Shown here: in pieces, positions 7,080-15,063 of the stretch
How the letters are laid out: every line of letters begins with the position of its first letter
Numbering within the stretch: position 1 is the first letter of the stretch
Source of the DNA: Oscillospiraceae bacterium
GTDB taxonomy: Bacteria; Bacillota; Clostridia; Oscillospirales; Ruminococcaceae
DNA: 35,159 nucleotides
Assembly: GCA_022793675.1 (NCBI GenBank)
Contig: JAAWDH010000036.1
Coordinates: 1-35,159 of the forward strand
Direction of reading: 5' to 3'
Made by a program: the position numbers and the translations under genes
The notes under the pieces: model-generated
What the model was told of the DNA's origin: nothing
Seen by the model: only the letters and a program-made list of their open reading frames with translations
The model's database searches: none

Positions 7080-8228
7080 ATGTTCCATTTGCTTCTGGCC
7101 GTTGTTTACCTGGCATTTATCAGTTTAGGGCTGCCGGACGGGCTGCTGGGGGCGGCCTGGCCGTCGATCTATCCGGCGCTTGGCGTGCCGGTCTCCTATG
7201 CGGGGGCGGTGTCGATGACCATTGCCGCAGGCACGATTATCTCCAGCCTATTAAGCGACCGGCTGACCCGGCTGCTGGGGACAGGGAAGGTGACGCTGGT
7301 CAGCGTTGCGATGACGGCCGCCGCCCTGTTCGGCTTTTCCTTTTCCCATAGCTTCCTGCTGCTGATTCTCTGGGCCGTCCCCTACGGCTTGGGGGCGGGG
7401 AGCGTAGACGCGGCGCTTAACAACTACGTCGCGCTGCACTACGCCAGCAGCCACATGAGCTGGCTGCACTGTATGTGGGGGATTGGCGCGGCAGCCGGCC
7501 CCTATATCATGGGGTACGCCCTTGCCGGCAGCCAGGGCTGGAACGCCGGCTACCGCTATGTCGGGCTTATCCAGCTTATCTTAACGGCAATCCTGCTCGC
7601 CAGCCTGCCTTTTTGGAAAAAACGCCCCGGAACGGCGGAGGAGGCGGCGTCCAGCAAACCGCTGACGCTGCCGGAGATCCTGCGCATCCCGGGGGCCAAG
7701 CCTGTCTTAATCTGCTTTCTCTGCTACTGCGGGCTGGAGGCGACGGCGAGCCTCTGGGCCAGCAGCTACCTGACGCTGCATCGCGGGATTGCCCCAGAAA
7801 CGGCGGCCAGCATGGCGAGCCTTTTCTTTCTCGGTATCACCGCCGGGCGGGCTGCGAGCGGTTTTGCGGCGATGAAGCTGCGGGACGCCCAGATGATCCG
7901 GCTGGGGCTTATGCTGATTGGCGCAGGTTTGGTTATCCTGCTGATACCCGGCCCGGCGGTGCTGGCGGCAGCGGGGATTTTGCTTGTTGGGCTTGGGTGC
8001 GCGCCCATCTATCCCTGTATTATCCATTCGACGCCCGCCCGTTTCGGCGCGGACAAATCCCAGGCGATGATCGGCGTGCAGATGGCCGCCGCCTATGTCG
8101 GCAGCTGTCTGGTGCCGCCGCTGTTCGGGCTTATCGCTGGCAATGTTTCAGTCGGCCTTTGGCCAGTGTACCTGCTGGCGCTGCTGGTGCTGATGTCCGT
8201 CAGCACAGCCGACCGCGGCCATGGGTAG
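7080..8228 (+). CDS. MFS transporter, sugar-permease-like
   Basis: It is a 382-residue, 12-segment major facilitator protein, resembling the FucP/fucose-permease group (FISLGLPDGLLGAAWPSIY at the N-terminus, SWLHCMWGIGAAAGPYI in TM5, CAPIYPCIIHSTPARFG in the C-half). ATG 7080 is nine bases after CAGGAGGAGG. As last gene of the operon it is the likely importer of the sugar processed by the upstream enzymes. An MFS symporter delivers unphosphorylated sugar, which sits oddly with NagA and NagB needing 6-phosphates unless a kinase is encoded elsewhere. Confidence 0.82.
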   Translation: MFHLLLAVVYLAFISLGLPDGLLGAAWPSIYPALGVPVSYAGAVSMTIAAGTIISSLLSDRLTRLLGTGKVTLVSVAMTAAALFGFSFSHSFLLLILWAVPYGLGAGSVDAALNNYVALHYASSHMSWLHCMWGIGAAAGPYIMGYALAGSQGWNAGYRYVGLIQLILTAILLASLPFWKKRPGTAEEAASSKPLTLPEILRIPGAKPVLICFLCYCGLEATASLWASSYLTLHRGIAPETAASMASLFFLGITAGRAASGFAAMKLRDAQMIRLGLMLIGAGLVILLIPGPAVLAAAGILLVGLGCAPIYPCIIHSTPARFGADKSQAMIGVQMAAAYVGSCLVPPLFGLIAGNVSVGLWPVYLLALLVLMSVSTADRGHG

Positions 8229-8259
8229 GCGGTTCCATTTAGGAGGGGCTTTCATGGCG

Positions 8260-9204
8260 TCAATGCTTCCAAAGCTTTTGCCTAATCCACAGCAGGGCGC
8301 GTATTGCTGCAGCCGCTAGGATGATAACGCCAACCAGCCGCAGCGGGTACACCCAGCTAGGGATGATGACCGTGAACCGCAGGTCTGACTTCGGCAGCGC
8401 CGCGCTCTTATAGAGGTACCGCCTTGGGCCTGCCCACCATAGCTTGGGGGTGCTTGCCGTCAGATAGGGCGCGGCCGCAGATATCCGCAGGTCGACGGTC
8501 AGGTCTTCAAAGGAGCCCCAATACTGTGCAGGTGAAAAAAGGTAATAAAAAGTATAAGTCTTATTCGTTGTGTAGTAGTTAAAGATGACGCTGCGTTCCA
8601 TATAGGCTGTCATGGTTGTGCAGACCCGCAGCTCGGCAGTTTCATCCGGTTCAAAATCTATCGTGAAATCCAACAGCAGGATGTAGGGGGAAACGCCTTG
8701 CGAATGGCTTGGGCCTTTAAAATTCCCGAACCTTTCTAATAACCCATCCGCCAAAGCGGCTTCTGCCGCACTGCCGCGTTTCAGCGTCCGGGACTGGAAG
8801 GGGACGGGCTTATTTTTGAACAGGATGCTGCTATTCTGCAATATTTTTTGGAGACTGGCGGCATCCGTCCTAGTTTGATCCGGCAGTACAATCGGGAAAA
8901 CGACCGACAGCGTTTGCGCGCTGCTAGTGGGGTTGTACAGCGAATAGGCTGCCGTAATATCGCAGGGCAGCTGGTATATGTCTTTTACCTGCTCTGTTAC
9001 CTTTAAGGTCAGCCGTTCTTTTTTGACCTGGATGGGGCAGTTTTCCATTGGGGCCAGCTCGTACCCTTCCGCGCCTTTGCTGCTGTAGGGCATGGCGTTG
9101 GCGAAAGCCTCGCTTTGGAGAGCGAGGCTTCCAAGCAGTATTAGGACTAGCAAAGAGGCGAAAAGCTTGCTCAAAAATCTTGATATATTATTGGTAACTC
9201 GCAT
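8260..9204 (-). CDS. Secreted, membrane-anchored protein of unknown function
   Basis: Not recognised as a named family. The 314-residue product has a basic N-terminus and hydrophobic segment (residues about 10-33, ending in EAFANA, a plausible signal peptidase site). A largely beta-strand extracellular region follows (YELAPMENCPIQVKKERLTLKV, AYSLYNPTSSAQTLSVVFPI). A second hydrophobic helix near 287-305 is followed by RQKLWKH, which fits a membrane anchor. Similar secreted proteins describe interface-type beta domains in Firmicutes. It is convergent with the MFS gene (31 bases apart). A TTGGCG-17-TATATA promoter ends only a few bases before the ATG, so the transcript may be nearly leaderless or the start may lie slightly downstream. 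Confidence 0.65.
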   Translation of the reverse strand: MRVTNNISRFLSKLFASLLVLILLGSLALQSEAFANAMPYSSKGAEGYELAPMENCPIQVKKERLTLKVTEQVKDIYQLPCDITAAYSLYNPTSSAQTLSVVFPIVLPDQTRTDAASLQKILQNSSILFKNKPVPFQSRTLKRGSAAEAALADGLLERFGNFKGPSHSQGVSPYILLLDFTIDFEPDETAELRVCTTMTAYMERSVIFNYYTTNKTYTFYYLFSPAQYWGSFEDLTVDLRISAAAPYLTASTPKLWWAGPRRYLYKSAALPKSDLRFTVIIPSWVYPLRLVGVIILAAAAIRALLWIRQKLWKH

Positions 9205-9254
9205 TGATATATACTACCCCCAACGTATCTCGCCAATAGAAACTAACAAAGGGA

Positions 9255-9424
9255 GTTGTCGTCGCAGTGACTGAAAGTTAAACTCTATCGACGCAGTAGG
9301 CGTGCAAATCTGCGCTGACGTGTACCCTGGCGATTAAAAGTTTTGCAGAGCTTAGCTCTGCTAAGCTTGGCTTTCTTCAAAAGCGACCGTACCCCTCGTA
9401 ACCCTTCGTACCCCCGTACCCCTA
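9255..9424 (+). repeat. Composite hairpin repeat, right half (copy 2)
   Basis: A decayed end of the 1208-1396 element (GTCGTCGCAGTGACTGA) runs into ATCGACGCAGTAGGC. Then come TGACGTGTACCCTGGCGATT, the hairpin region GAGCTTAGCTCTGCTAAGC, CTTTCTTCAAAAGCGAC and tandem CGTACCCCT units. It ends inside the last codons of the minus-strand TRIC gene, supplying its TAG stop codon. Confidence 0.8.
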
Positions 9425-10054
9425 CGCAGCGCGGGGGAGGTTCCAGCGGTAGCGGGTGGCGAGCATCCGCACGAGGATGACTGCGCCAGCGCCGAGGATC
9501 ATCGCGCCGTCCCAGATAATCTGGTCGCGGAGGATGACGCAGAGTACCGCGCCGAGGATGGAAGCGCAGGCGTAGATGTGTTTGCGCAGGACAAAGGGGG
9601 TTTCGCTGGCCATCATGTCGCGGATGATACCGCCGCCGATGCCGGTAAGGACGCCTAGGAAAACCAATAGGAAGGGGTAGTCGGCGTGGCCGGCACGGAT
9701 GGCGCTGTCGATGCCGAGGACGGTGAAAGCGCCAAGGCCGATGGCGTCGAGGATGTTCATCAGCTGCTCGTAAAAGTCGATCAGCTCGCTTTCCAAAAGC
9801 CTGGGGAAAATGCGGATTGTCAGGAAGATGACGAAAACGGTGATGGCGGCGGAGATCATATAGATGGGGTTGCGGAAGGTAGCAGGCGGCGTGATGTTCA
9901 AGATAATATCGCGGATAATGCCGCCGCCGACCGCCGTCGTCAGGCCCAGGACCAGCACGCCGAAGATATCCAGGCGCTTGCGGATGGCAAGCATCGCGCC
10001 GGAGGAGGCAAAGGCGACGGTGCCGATAATCTCAATAATAAAAGTAATATTCAT
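9422..10054 (-). CDS. TRIC/UPF0126 family membrane protein (YicG-like)
   Basis: It is a 210-residue, seven-helix integral membrane protein built from two repeats. The first has GTVAFASSGAMLAIRKRLD followed by GLTTAVGGGIIRDIIL. The second has DAIGLGAFTVLGIDSAIRAG followed by VLTGIGGGIIRDMM. The GGG-x-x-RD motif is diagnostic of the family, which is related to trimeric intracellular cation channels; bacterial substrates remain debated. It lies 18 bases downstream of cinA on the same strand and is probably co-transcribed. The stop codon falls at the junction with a repeat element. Confidence 0.88.
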   Translation of the reverse strand: MNITFIIEIIGTVAFASSGAMLAIRKRLDIFGVLVLGLTTAVGGGIIRDIILNITPPATFRNPIYMISAAITVFVIFLTIRIFPRLLESELIDFYEQLMNILDAIGLGAFTVLGIDSAIRAGHADYPFLLVFLGVLTGIGGGIIRDMMASETPFVLRKHIYACASILGAVLCVILRDQIIWDGAMILGAGAVILVRMLATRYRWNLPRAA

Positions 10055-10072
10055 ACAGTTCCCTTCCCGCGG

Positions 10073-11329
10073 TCAGGAGAAAAGCTTGGCAGCTTTCAAG
10101 ACCAGGTAGAGCGCCCGCGACGACGCCAGATAGCGGATGTACTCGCGGGCGTCTTCGTCGTGGCGGAAAAAGTCCAGGCGCTGGGTTTCGTTGTACCAGG
10201 GGCTGTCGACGGCGACATAGACTTCGCCGACGGCTTTGCCCTCTGACGGAGCGGGGCCGGCGTTGCCAGTGACGGCGACAGCAATGTCTGCGCCGGAAAC
10301 CCGGCGTGCGCCAGCCGCCATTTCCGCTGCGGTTTCAGGCGAAATGGCGCTGTATTTTTCCAGCGTTTCAGGCGAAACGCCGAGCATCTTTACCTTTGCT
10401 TCGTTGGAATAGGTCACAAAACCATACTGGAAGGCCGCCGACGATCCGCTGACGTCGGTCAGCCGCTTGGCCACATAGCCGCCGGTGCAGCTTTCGGCTG
10501 CGGCGGCCTGCAGCCCCTTTTCCAGCAAAAGCTTTACCGCCGCCGTCTGCAAGTCCCCGACGTCGACGCCGTAAATGAACTCGCCGACCTCGGCCTGGAG
10601 GCGCTCAACCATCGGCTTTATCAGCGCTTCGGCGGCTTCTTTCGCCGCCGCTTTCGCGGTCACCCGCAGCTGCACCTCGCCGGTTTTGGCGTAGGGGGCG
10701 ACGGTGGGGTTTTTGCTTTCTTCCATCAGCGCGCGGAGCCTGTCTTCGAGCGCCGACTCGCCAATGCCGTAGAAATGCAGCGTATGGGAAACCAGCGTCT
10801 CGCCGCTGAGTTTCATTAAATAAGGCGCGGCACAGTTGTCAAACATCGGCTTCATTTCACTGGGCGGGCCAGGGAGCATAATCGCGATTTTGCCGTCCTG
10901 CTCGATTGCGCAGCCGGGGGCGGTGCCGCTGGGGTTGTCAAAAATGGCCGACCCTTCGGGCATATAGGCCTGTTTACGGTTGTTGTCGGTCATCGGCTTG
11001 CCGGACTTTTCATGGTAGCGGACAATCGCGTCCAGCGAGGGCTGGTGCAGGACGAGTTTCCGCCCAAACCATCCGGCGATGGTTTCTTTGGAAAGGTCGT
11101 CGTAGGTTGGCCCCAGCCCGCCGGTGGTGATGACGATATCCGCCCGCGAAAAGGCCAGGTCGAGCGCCTCTTTCAGCCGCCCGGGGTTATCGCCGACGAC
11201 GGATTGGTGATAAGTATTGATGCCCAGCACCGTCAGCTCCTTGGCGATATAGGCGGCGTTGGTATTGACGATGTCGCCCATCAAGATTTCGGTGCCGATG
11301 CAGAGGATTTCAGCGCTTTTAGGGTTCAT
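10073..11329 (-). CDS. cinA: CinA: nicotinamide-nucleotide amidase / competence-damage protein
   Basis: It is a 418-residue two-domain protein of normal length. The N-terminal molybdopterin-binding-like COG1058 domain contains AEILCIGTEILMGDIVNTNAAYIA, TTGGLGPTYDD and PGPPSEM. The C-terminal PncC amidase domain begins near 255 with AAAESCTGGYVAKRLT (catalytic Ser-Lys type) and includes GFVTYSNEAK and AVTGNAGPAPSEGKAVGEVYVA. The usual AVTGIAGPGGG loop reads AVTGNAGPAPS, a mild variant. The enzyme recycles pyridine nucleotides by deamidating NMN. The leader contains a GGCGGC/GCCGCC hairpin (11348-11365) between promoter and start. Confidence 0.93.
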   Translation of the reverse strand: MNPKSAEILCIGTEILMGDIVNTNAAYIAKELTVLGINTYHQSVVGDNPGRLKEALDLAFSRADIVITTGGLGPTYDDLSKETIAGWFGRKLVLHQPSLDAIVRYHEKSGKPMTDNNRKQAYMPEGSAIFDNPSGTAPGCAIEQDGKIAIMLPGPPSEMKPMFDNCAAPYLMKLSGETLVSHTLHFYGIGESALEDRLRALMEESKNPTVAPYAKTGEVQLRVTAKAAAKEAAEALIKPMVERLQAEVGEFIYGVDVGDLQTAAVKLLLEKGLQAAAAESCTGGYVAKRLTDVSGSSAAFQYGFVTYSNEAKVKMLGVSPETLEKYSAISPETAAEMAAGARRVSGADIAVAVTGNAGPAPSEGKAVGEVYVAVDSPWYNETQRLDFFRHDEDAREYIRYLASSRALYLVLKAAKLFS

Positions 11330-11381
11330 GTTTTATCCCAGCTTTCCGGCGGCAAAATAGCCGCCATATATTTCTCTTAGC

Positions 11382-11410
11382 ATTATAGCACGCCGGTCCT
11401 GAATTGTAAA
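11382..11410 (-). promoter_or_regulatory. Promoter of cinA
   Basis: On the minus strand, TTTACA (11410-11405) and TATAAT (11387-11382) are 17 bp apart. Transcription would start near 11375, about 45 bases before the ATG. Confidence 0.7.
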
Positions 11411-11690
11411 GAAGGTTACGAGGGGTACGGAGGGTACGGGAGTACGGGGGATACGAGGAGTACGGGAGTACGCGCTTTTTGAAAAAAGCTTAGCAAAAAC
11501 TTTTAATCGCCCGGGTAGTCGTCAGCACAGCTTTGCACGCCTACTGCGTCGATGCGCAGAACCAAAACGCTTATCGACGCAGTAGATGTTTATGGCTTTG
11601 CACATAGTTACCCTGGCGATTAAAGTTTTACTCGATTTTTTTCAAAAAATCGCGGGGGCTCGGGGGCAGAGCCCCCCAAAAACCTGTGTA
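11409..11690 (-). repeat. Composite hairpin repeat, full copy in minus orientation (copy 3)
   Basis: Read on the minus strand it shows the complete module order. A GGGGGCTCTGCCCCC hairpin comes first, then the CGATTTTTTGAAAAAAATCG hairpin, AGTAAAACTTTAATCGCCAG, and a central palindrome with 13-bp arms (11585-11573 and 11553-11541) and a 19-base loop. GCGATTAAAAG and an AAGCTTTTTTCAAAAAGCG hairpin follow, then eight or so CGTAC-containing units. The latter end about 75 bases upstream of cinA's start and touch its -35. No ORF is present. Confidence 0.85.
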
Positions 11691-11697
11691 AAGTGGT

Positions 11698-11726
11698 TTG
11701 ACTTTTTTGGGAAAAGGGGCTATAAT
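11698..11726 (+). promoter_or_regulatory. Promoter of the GNAT gene
   Basis: TTGACT at 11698-11703 and a perfect TATAAT at 11721-11726 are separated by 17 bp. It lies just outside the repeat and 39 bases before the ATG. Confidence 0.8.
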
Positions 11727-11764
11727 AGGGGAAATACTTATCATCCTGTGGAGGTGTCTTCTAG

Positions 11765-12259
11765 ATGCTTTTTAGTAGGAAAAAGAAATTTTTTCTTGAC
11801 ACCAGCGATTTGGCTGACGGCGAGATTTTTTTGAAGCTTATCCGCACCGATCCGGGCAGCCGCCGGCGGAACTGGTCGCCGGCGTACTATTTCAGCATCT
11901 GCCTGGCGGCGGGCAAAACGGAGGTGGGCCGCTGCGACCTGCGGATTGGCCACAACCGCCAGCTGTATTTCGGCGGCAATATCGGCTACCAAGTCCACGA
12001 GCCTTACCGCGGCCACCACTATGCCGCCAAGGCCTGCCGGCTGCTGTTTGGGCTGGCGCTGCGCCATGATTTGGGCTATGTGCTGATTACCTGCAATCCT
12101 GACAACCTCCCTTCCCGGCGCACCTGCGAGGGGCTGGGCGGCGAGCTGATCGACATTGCCGCCGTCCCGCCGGATAACGAAATGTACCAGCGCGGCGAAT
12201 TCGAGAAGTGCATTTTCCGCTTTAAGCTGCCTTACGGCGAACCGGCCCGGCCGCTCTGA
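11765..12259 (+). CDS. GNAT family N-acetyltransferase
   Basis: It transfers an acetyl group from acetyl-CoA to an amine; the substrate is unknown. The 164-residue protein has the acetyl-CoA motif A region GNIGYQVHEPYRGHHYAAKACRLL, in which R/Q-x-x-G-x-A is replaced by RGHHYA, followed by LGYVLITCNPDNLPSRRTCEGLGG (motif B). These place it with the RimJ/RimL-like GNAT group. GGAGGT at 11750-11755 is nine bases upstream of ATG 11765. It is monocistronic, with its own promoter. Confidence 0.82.
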   Translation: MLFSRKKKFFLDTSDLADGEIFLKLIRTDPGSRRRNWSPAYYFSICLAAGKTEVGRCDLRIGHNRQLYFGGNIGYQVHEPYRGHHYAAKACRLLFGLALRHDLGYVLITCNPDNLPSRRTCEGLGGELIDIAAVPPDNEMYQRGEFEKCIFRFKLPYGEPARPL

Positions 12260-12277
12260 AAACTGGATATAAGGATC

Positions 12278-12306
12278 TTGACTTTTGCAGTAAGAAATGT
12301 TACTAT
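12278..12306 (+). promoter_or_regulatory. Promoter of the DUF2752 gene
   Basis: TTGACT at 12278-12283 and TACTAT at 12301-12306 are separated by 17 bp, 41 bases before the ATG. Confidence 0.6.
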
Positions 12307-12346
12307 ATAGTTACGGCAAAATTAACGTTGACGGAAGGGCGGAGCT

Positions 12347-12751
12347 ATGGCGAAGTTCAAGCGGATCGTGTTGGCGCTGGCGTTGGCGGCGGGGTTGGTG
12401 CTGGTGCTGGATACAGGCTGCCTGTTCAGGCGTCTGACTGGCGTGCCTTGCCCCGGCTGCGGGATGACCAGGGCCTTTTTGGCGGCTTTCCGGCTGGATT
12501 TCCCCGAAGCGTTCCGGATGCACCCGCTCTGGCCGCTGCCGGTACCGGTATTTTTGGCGAGTATGTTGAAGACCGGCGGCCTTTTTGGCAATAAGCGCCG
12601 GGACAATATCTTCTGGTGCGTGGCGCTGATAGCGGCGGTGCTGGGGCTTTACATCCTGCGGATGGCGCTTTGGTTCCCGGATACGCCGCCAATGGCCTTT
12701 GACCATCAGGCGCTGATCCCCCGGCTTGTCCAGTTTTTTTCTTCAGGCTGA
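12347..12751 (+). CDS. DUF2752 membrane protein
   Basis: It is a 134-residue small membrane protein. The family signature is a Cys-rich PCPGCGMTRA motif after the first membrane segment (residues about 34-43), a conserved HPLWPLP, and a second and third hydrophobic stretch ending in ILRM. Function is unknown. GGGCGGAG precedes the ATG. It is followed 59 bases later by a DUF4234 gene; the two families often occur near each other in Firmicutes and may share a membrane role. Confidence 0.85.
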   Translation: MAKFKRIVLALALAAGLVLVLDTGCLFRRLTGVPCPGCGMTRAFLAAFRLDFPEAFRMHPLWPLPVPVFLASMLKTGGLFGNKRRDNIFWCVALIAAVLGLYILRMALWFPDTPPMAFDHQALIPRLVQFFSSG

Positions 12752-12810
12752 AGGCTGGCTGGCGGCAGTCTCGTTTCCTCAACAAATAAACTTGAAAGGA
12801 TCTGACAATC

Positions 12811-13221
12811 ATGATTCAGCCAAAAAACTTTGCAACTGTGCTCCTTTTAAGCATCGTCACCTGCGGCATCTATATGTTCTATTTCCTGTATATCACAACC
12901 CAGGAAATGAACACGATGGTCGGCAACGACGGCCATAACACCGAGCCGACAACGGTGGTGCTGCTGAGCCTCGTTACCTGCGGCCTTTACAGCTGGTACT
13001 GGTACTATGACCAGGGCAACCGCATGAAGGCGCTGTGCGACCGCAACAACATCCCCTGCCAGGAAAACGGCACCACCTATCTGCTGTGGCTGCTGCTTGG
13101 CTCGCTGATCTGCGGCGTTGGCTCTTGGGTAGGCATCTACCTGTTTATCAAGAACTTTAACAACCTGGCGGCAGCCTATAACCAGAGCTTTGGCGGCGGC
13201 TACCAGAACGGCGGCTATTGA
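12811..13221 (+). CDS. DUF4234-type membrane protein
   Basis: It is a 136-residue protein with two repeated motifs, LLSIVTCGIYMFYFLY and LLSLVTCGLYSWYWYY, each at a membrane segment. This is the hallmark of DUF4234. A third hydrophobic stretch, LLWLLLGSLICGVGSWVGIYLF, is followed by a soluble NLAAAYN and a Gly/Tyr/Asn-rich tail. Function is unknown. AAAGGA precedes the ATG. It ends just before a strong hairpin, so it is probably the last gene of the DUF2752 transcript. Confidence 0.82.
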   Translation: MIQPKNFATVLLLSIVTCGIYMFYFLYITTQEMNTMVGNDGHNTEPTTVVLLSLVTCGLYSWYWYYDQGNRMKALCDRNNIPCQENGTTYLLWLLLGSLICGVGSWVGIYLFIKNFNNLAAAYNQSFGGGYQNGGY

Positions 13222-13237
13222 TTTTTTAAGCGTTTGC

Positions 13238-13281
13238 AGGAAATGCCCGGCGCTGCTTCATCGCAGTGCCGGGCATTTCCT
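13238..13281. terminator. Strong hairpin after the DUF4234 gene
   Basis: Perfect 14-bp arms (13238-13251 and 13268-13281) flank a 16-base loop and begin 16 bases after the stop codon. No clear T run follows, so it may act with Rho or as a stability hairpin. Confidence 0.7.
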
Positions 13282-13328
13282 ATCCGGCATGTATTTTTTT
13301 GCATGATTTCAGCAATTATACAGATATA

Positions 13329-13345
13329 TGCAGATTTATCCGCAT
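13329..13345. promoter_or_regulatory. ARG-box-like operator 1
   Basis: TGCAGATTTATCCGCAT resembles the TTGCATTTTTATTCATG orientation of the Gram-positive ArgR/AhrC box. A second copy lies 106 bp downstream (14 of 17 bases identical), suggesting looping by a hexameric arginine repressor. Confidence 0.5.
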
Positions 13346-13434
13346 AATCCTTTGCCAAATTGCCGCAAATATAGATGAAAAGTTTTTGAAGCGGGGCAGG
13401 GAAATTGCAAAGTTGCATAAACTTTCGCTGCTTC

Positions 13435-13451
13435 TGCATTTTTATTCGCAT
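13435..13451. promoter_or_regulatory. ARG-box-like operator 2
   Basis: TGCATTTTTATTCGCAT lies 12 bp upstream of the -35 of the ABC transporter promoter. It is the closer match to the arginine repressor consensus. Confidence 0.55.
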
Positions 13452-13463
13452 ATGGCTTGCATT

Positions 13464-13492
13464 TTGCTGGCAGTTGTGATAGAGTATATACA
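13464..13492 (+). promoter_or_regulatory. Promoter of the amino acid ABC transporter operon
   Basis: TTGCTG at 13464-13469 and TATACA at 13487-13492 are separated by 17 bp, about 40 bases before the ATG. Confidence 0.6.
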
Positions 13493-13533
13493 ACATCAAT
13501 GAATTGAACCATTTGAAAGGACGGAGAAACCCT

Positions 13534-14331
13534 ATGAAAGCATCAAAAATTTTCGCGTTGGCTGCCGCGGCGGCCCTGGCGCTGTCTATGGCTTCCTGCA
13601 GCAGTTCCGGTAAAAAAATCACCAGCATCGACGACCTCGCCGGCGCGCGCATCGGCGTCCAGCTGGGTACGACCGGCGACCAGTATATCGCTGGCGATAT
13701 CGCTGACGGCGTCATCCCCGGCGCGACGCTGGAACAGTACAGCAGCGGCATCGACGCGATCCAAGCCCTGAAACAGAACAAGGTCGACGCCGTGGTAATC
13801 GACAACGAGCCTGCCAAGGTCTTTGTCCAGCAGAATTCCGAGCTGACCATCCTTGAAACCCCTTATACCGACGAGGACTACGCAATCTGTCTCGCCAAAG
13901 GCAACGACGAGCTGTGCGGGAAATTCAACGGCGCGATTGCCGAGCTGAAGGCCGACGGCACCCTCGACGCCATCCTTGATAAGTACATCAACAAAACTGA
14001 AGGCGCGTCCGGCTATGTTACCCCTGAAGGTACCGCCTACCCTAACGGCAAGCTGGTTATGGCGACTAACGCCCAGTTCCCGCCTTATGAATACCTGGAA
14101 AATAGTACCATTGTTGGCATTGACGCTGAATTTGCCAAGGCGATCTGCGATAAGCTGGGCTATGAGCTGGAAATCAGCGACATGGATTTTAACTCCATTA
14201 TTGCCGCCGTCCAGAGCGGCAAAGCCGACTTTGGCGCAGCAGGCATGACGGTGGACGAAGACCGCCTTACGAGCGTCGACTTTACCGACAGCTACGCCAA
14301 AGGCGTTCAGGTTGTCGTTGTCAAAAAATAA
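13534..14331 (+). CDS. Amino acid ABC transporter substrate-binding lipoprotein, circularly permuted
   Basis: It captures a polar (probably basic) amino acid outside the membrane for the adjacent permease. The 265-residue protein has a lipoprotein signal ending in SMASC (Cys22). In normal family-3 binding proteins the order is LVMATNA..PPYEY, VGIDAE.., the AAVQSGKAD block and VVVKK, then DDLAG..IGVQLGTTGD through DKYI. Here the second block (residues 28-152) comes first, a linker with TEGASG and GTAYP follows, and the first block (172-265) comes last. All conserved pieces are present, so this is a circular permutation, not a truncation. ATG 13534 follows AAAGGACGGAG. It is first gene of the three-gene operon. 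Confidence 0.9.
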   Translation: MKASKIFALAAAAALALSMASCSSSGKKITSIDDLAGARIGVQLGTTGDQYIAGDIADGVIPGATLEQYSSGIDAIQALKQNKVDAVVIDNEPAKVFVQQNSELTILETPYTDEDYAICLAKGNDELCGKFNGAIAELKADGTLDAILDKYINKTEGASGYVTPEGTAYPNGKLVMATNAQFPPYEYLENSTIVGIDAEFAKAICDKLGYELEISDMDFNSIIAAVQSGKADFGAAGMTVDEDRLTSVDFTDSYAKGVQVVVVKK

Positions 14332-14349
14332 GGCTGGGGAGGGGATCTG

Positions 14350-15063
14350 TTGAACGAAATCGCCCTTTGGTTCCAGCGCTTTGGCGAGCGCTTTTACCTG
14401 AACTTTATCAAGGACGACCGCTGGCAATACCTGACGAGGGGCCTGGGTACGACGCTGCTGGTAACTTTTTTCGCGCTGATCCTGGGCATCGCCTTGGGCT
14501 TTCTGCTGGCCATGTGCCGGGTAACCCACGACAAGACCGGGCGGCTGAAATTTTTAAACGCCGTTGCCAAGCTTTACCTGACTGTGATCCGCGGTACACC
14601 AGTGATGGTGCAGCTGTTGATTATCTATTTCGTCATCTTTGGCAGCATCGCCATCAACAAGACGTTTGTGGCCATATTGGCGTTTGGCCTCAACTCCGCC
14701 GCCTATGTCGCCGAGATTTTCCGCAGCGGCATCATGAGCATCGACCCGGGGCAGATGGAGGCCGGCCGCAGCTTAGGGCTGGGCTACAGCCAGGTCATGT
14801 GGAAAATCATCATGCCCCAGGCCGTCAAGAATGTGCTGCCGGCGCTGGGCAACGAGTTCATCGTGCTGTTAAAGGAGACATCGATCTCCGGCTATATCGC
14901 CTTGCACGACCTGACCAAGGGCGGCGACAACATCCGCAGCCAGACCTACGACGCCTTTATGCCGCTGATTGCAGTGGCGCTGATTTACCTGTTTATCGTG
15001 CTGTTTTTACAGGCGGGGGTGCGGCGGCTGGAAAGGAGGCTTGCCAGAAGTGATCGAAACTAA
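14350..15063 (+). CDS. Polar amino acid ABC transporter permease
   Basis: It forms the membrane channel of the importer. The 237-residue HisM/GlnP-type protein has the signature [20 protein letters not shown] near the N-terminus and [15 protein letters not shown]. The EAA loop for the ATPase contact is [22 protein letters not shown]. Start is TTG 14350, preceded by GAGGGGAT; no closer ATG exists. It lies 18 bases after the binding protein and overlaps the ATPase gene by 14 bases. Confidence 0.92.
   Translation: MNEIALWFQRFGERFYLNFIKDDRWQYLTRGLGTTLLVTFFALILGIALGFLLAMCRVTHDKTGRLKFLNAVAKLYLTVIRGTPVMVQLLIIYFVIFGSIAINKTFVAILAFGLNSAAYVAEIFRSGIMSIDPGQMEAGRSLGLGYSQVMWKIIMPQAVKNVLPALGNEFIVLLKETSISGYIALHDLTKGGDNIRSQTYDAFMPLIAVALIYLFIVLFLQAGVRRLERRLARSDRN

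Noticed and set aside
7475-8242. 255-codon plus-strand frame overlapping the MFS transporter
   Set aside because: Out-of-frame shadow of a membrane protein gene; no start signal and no motif.
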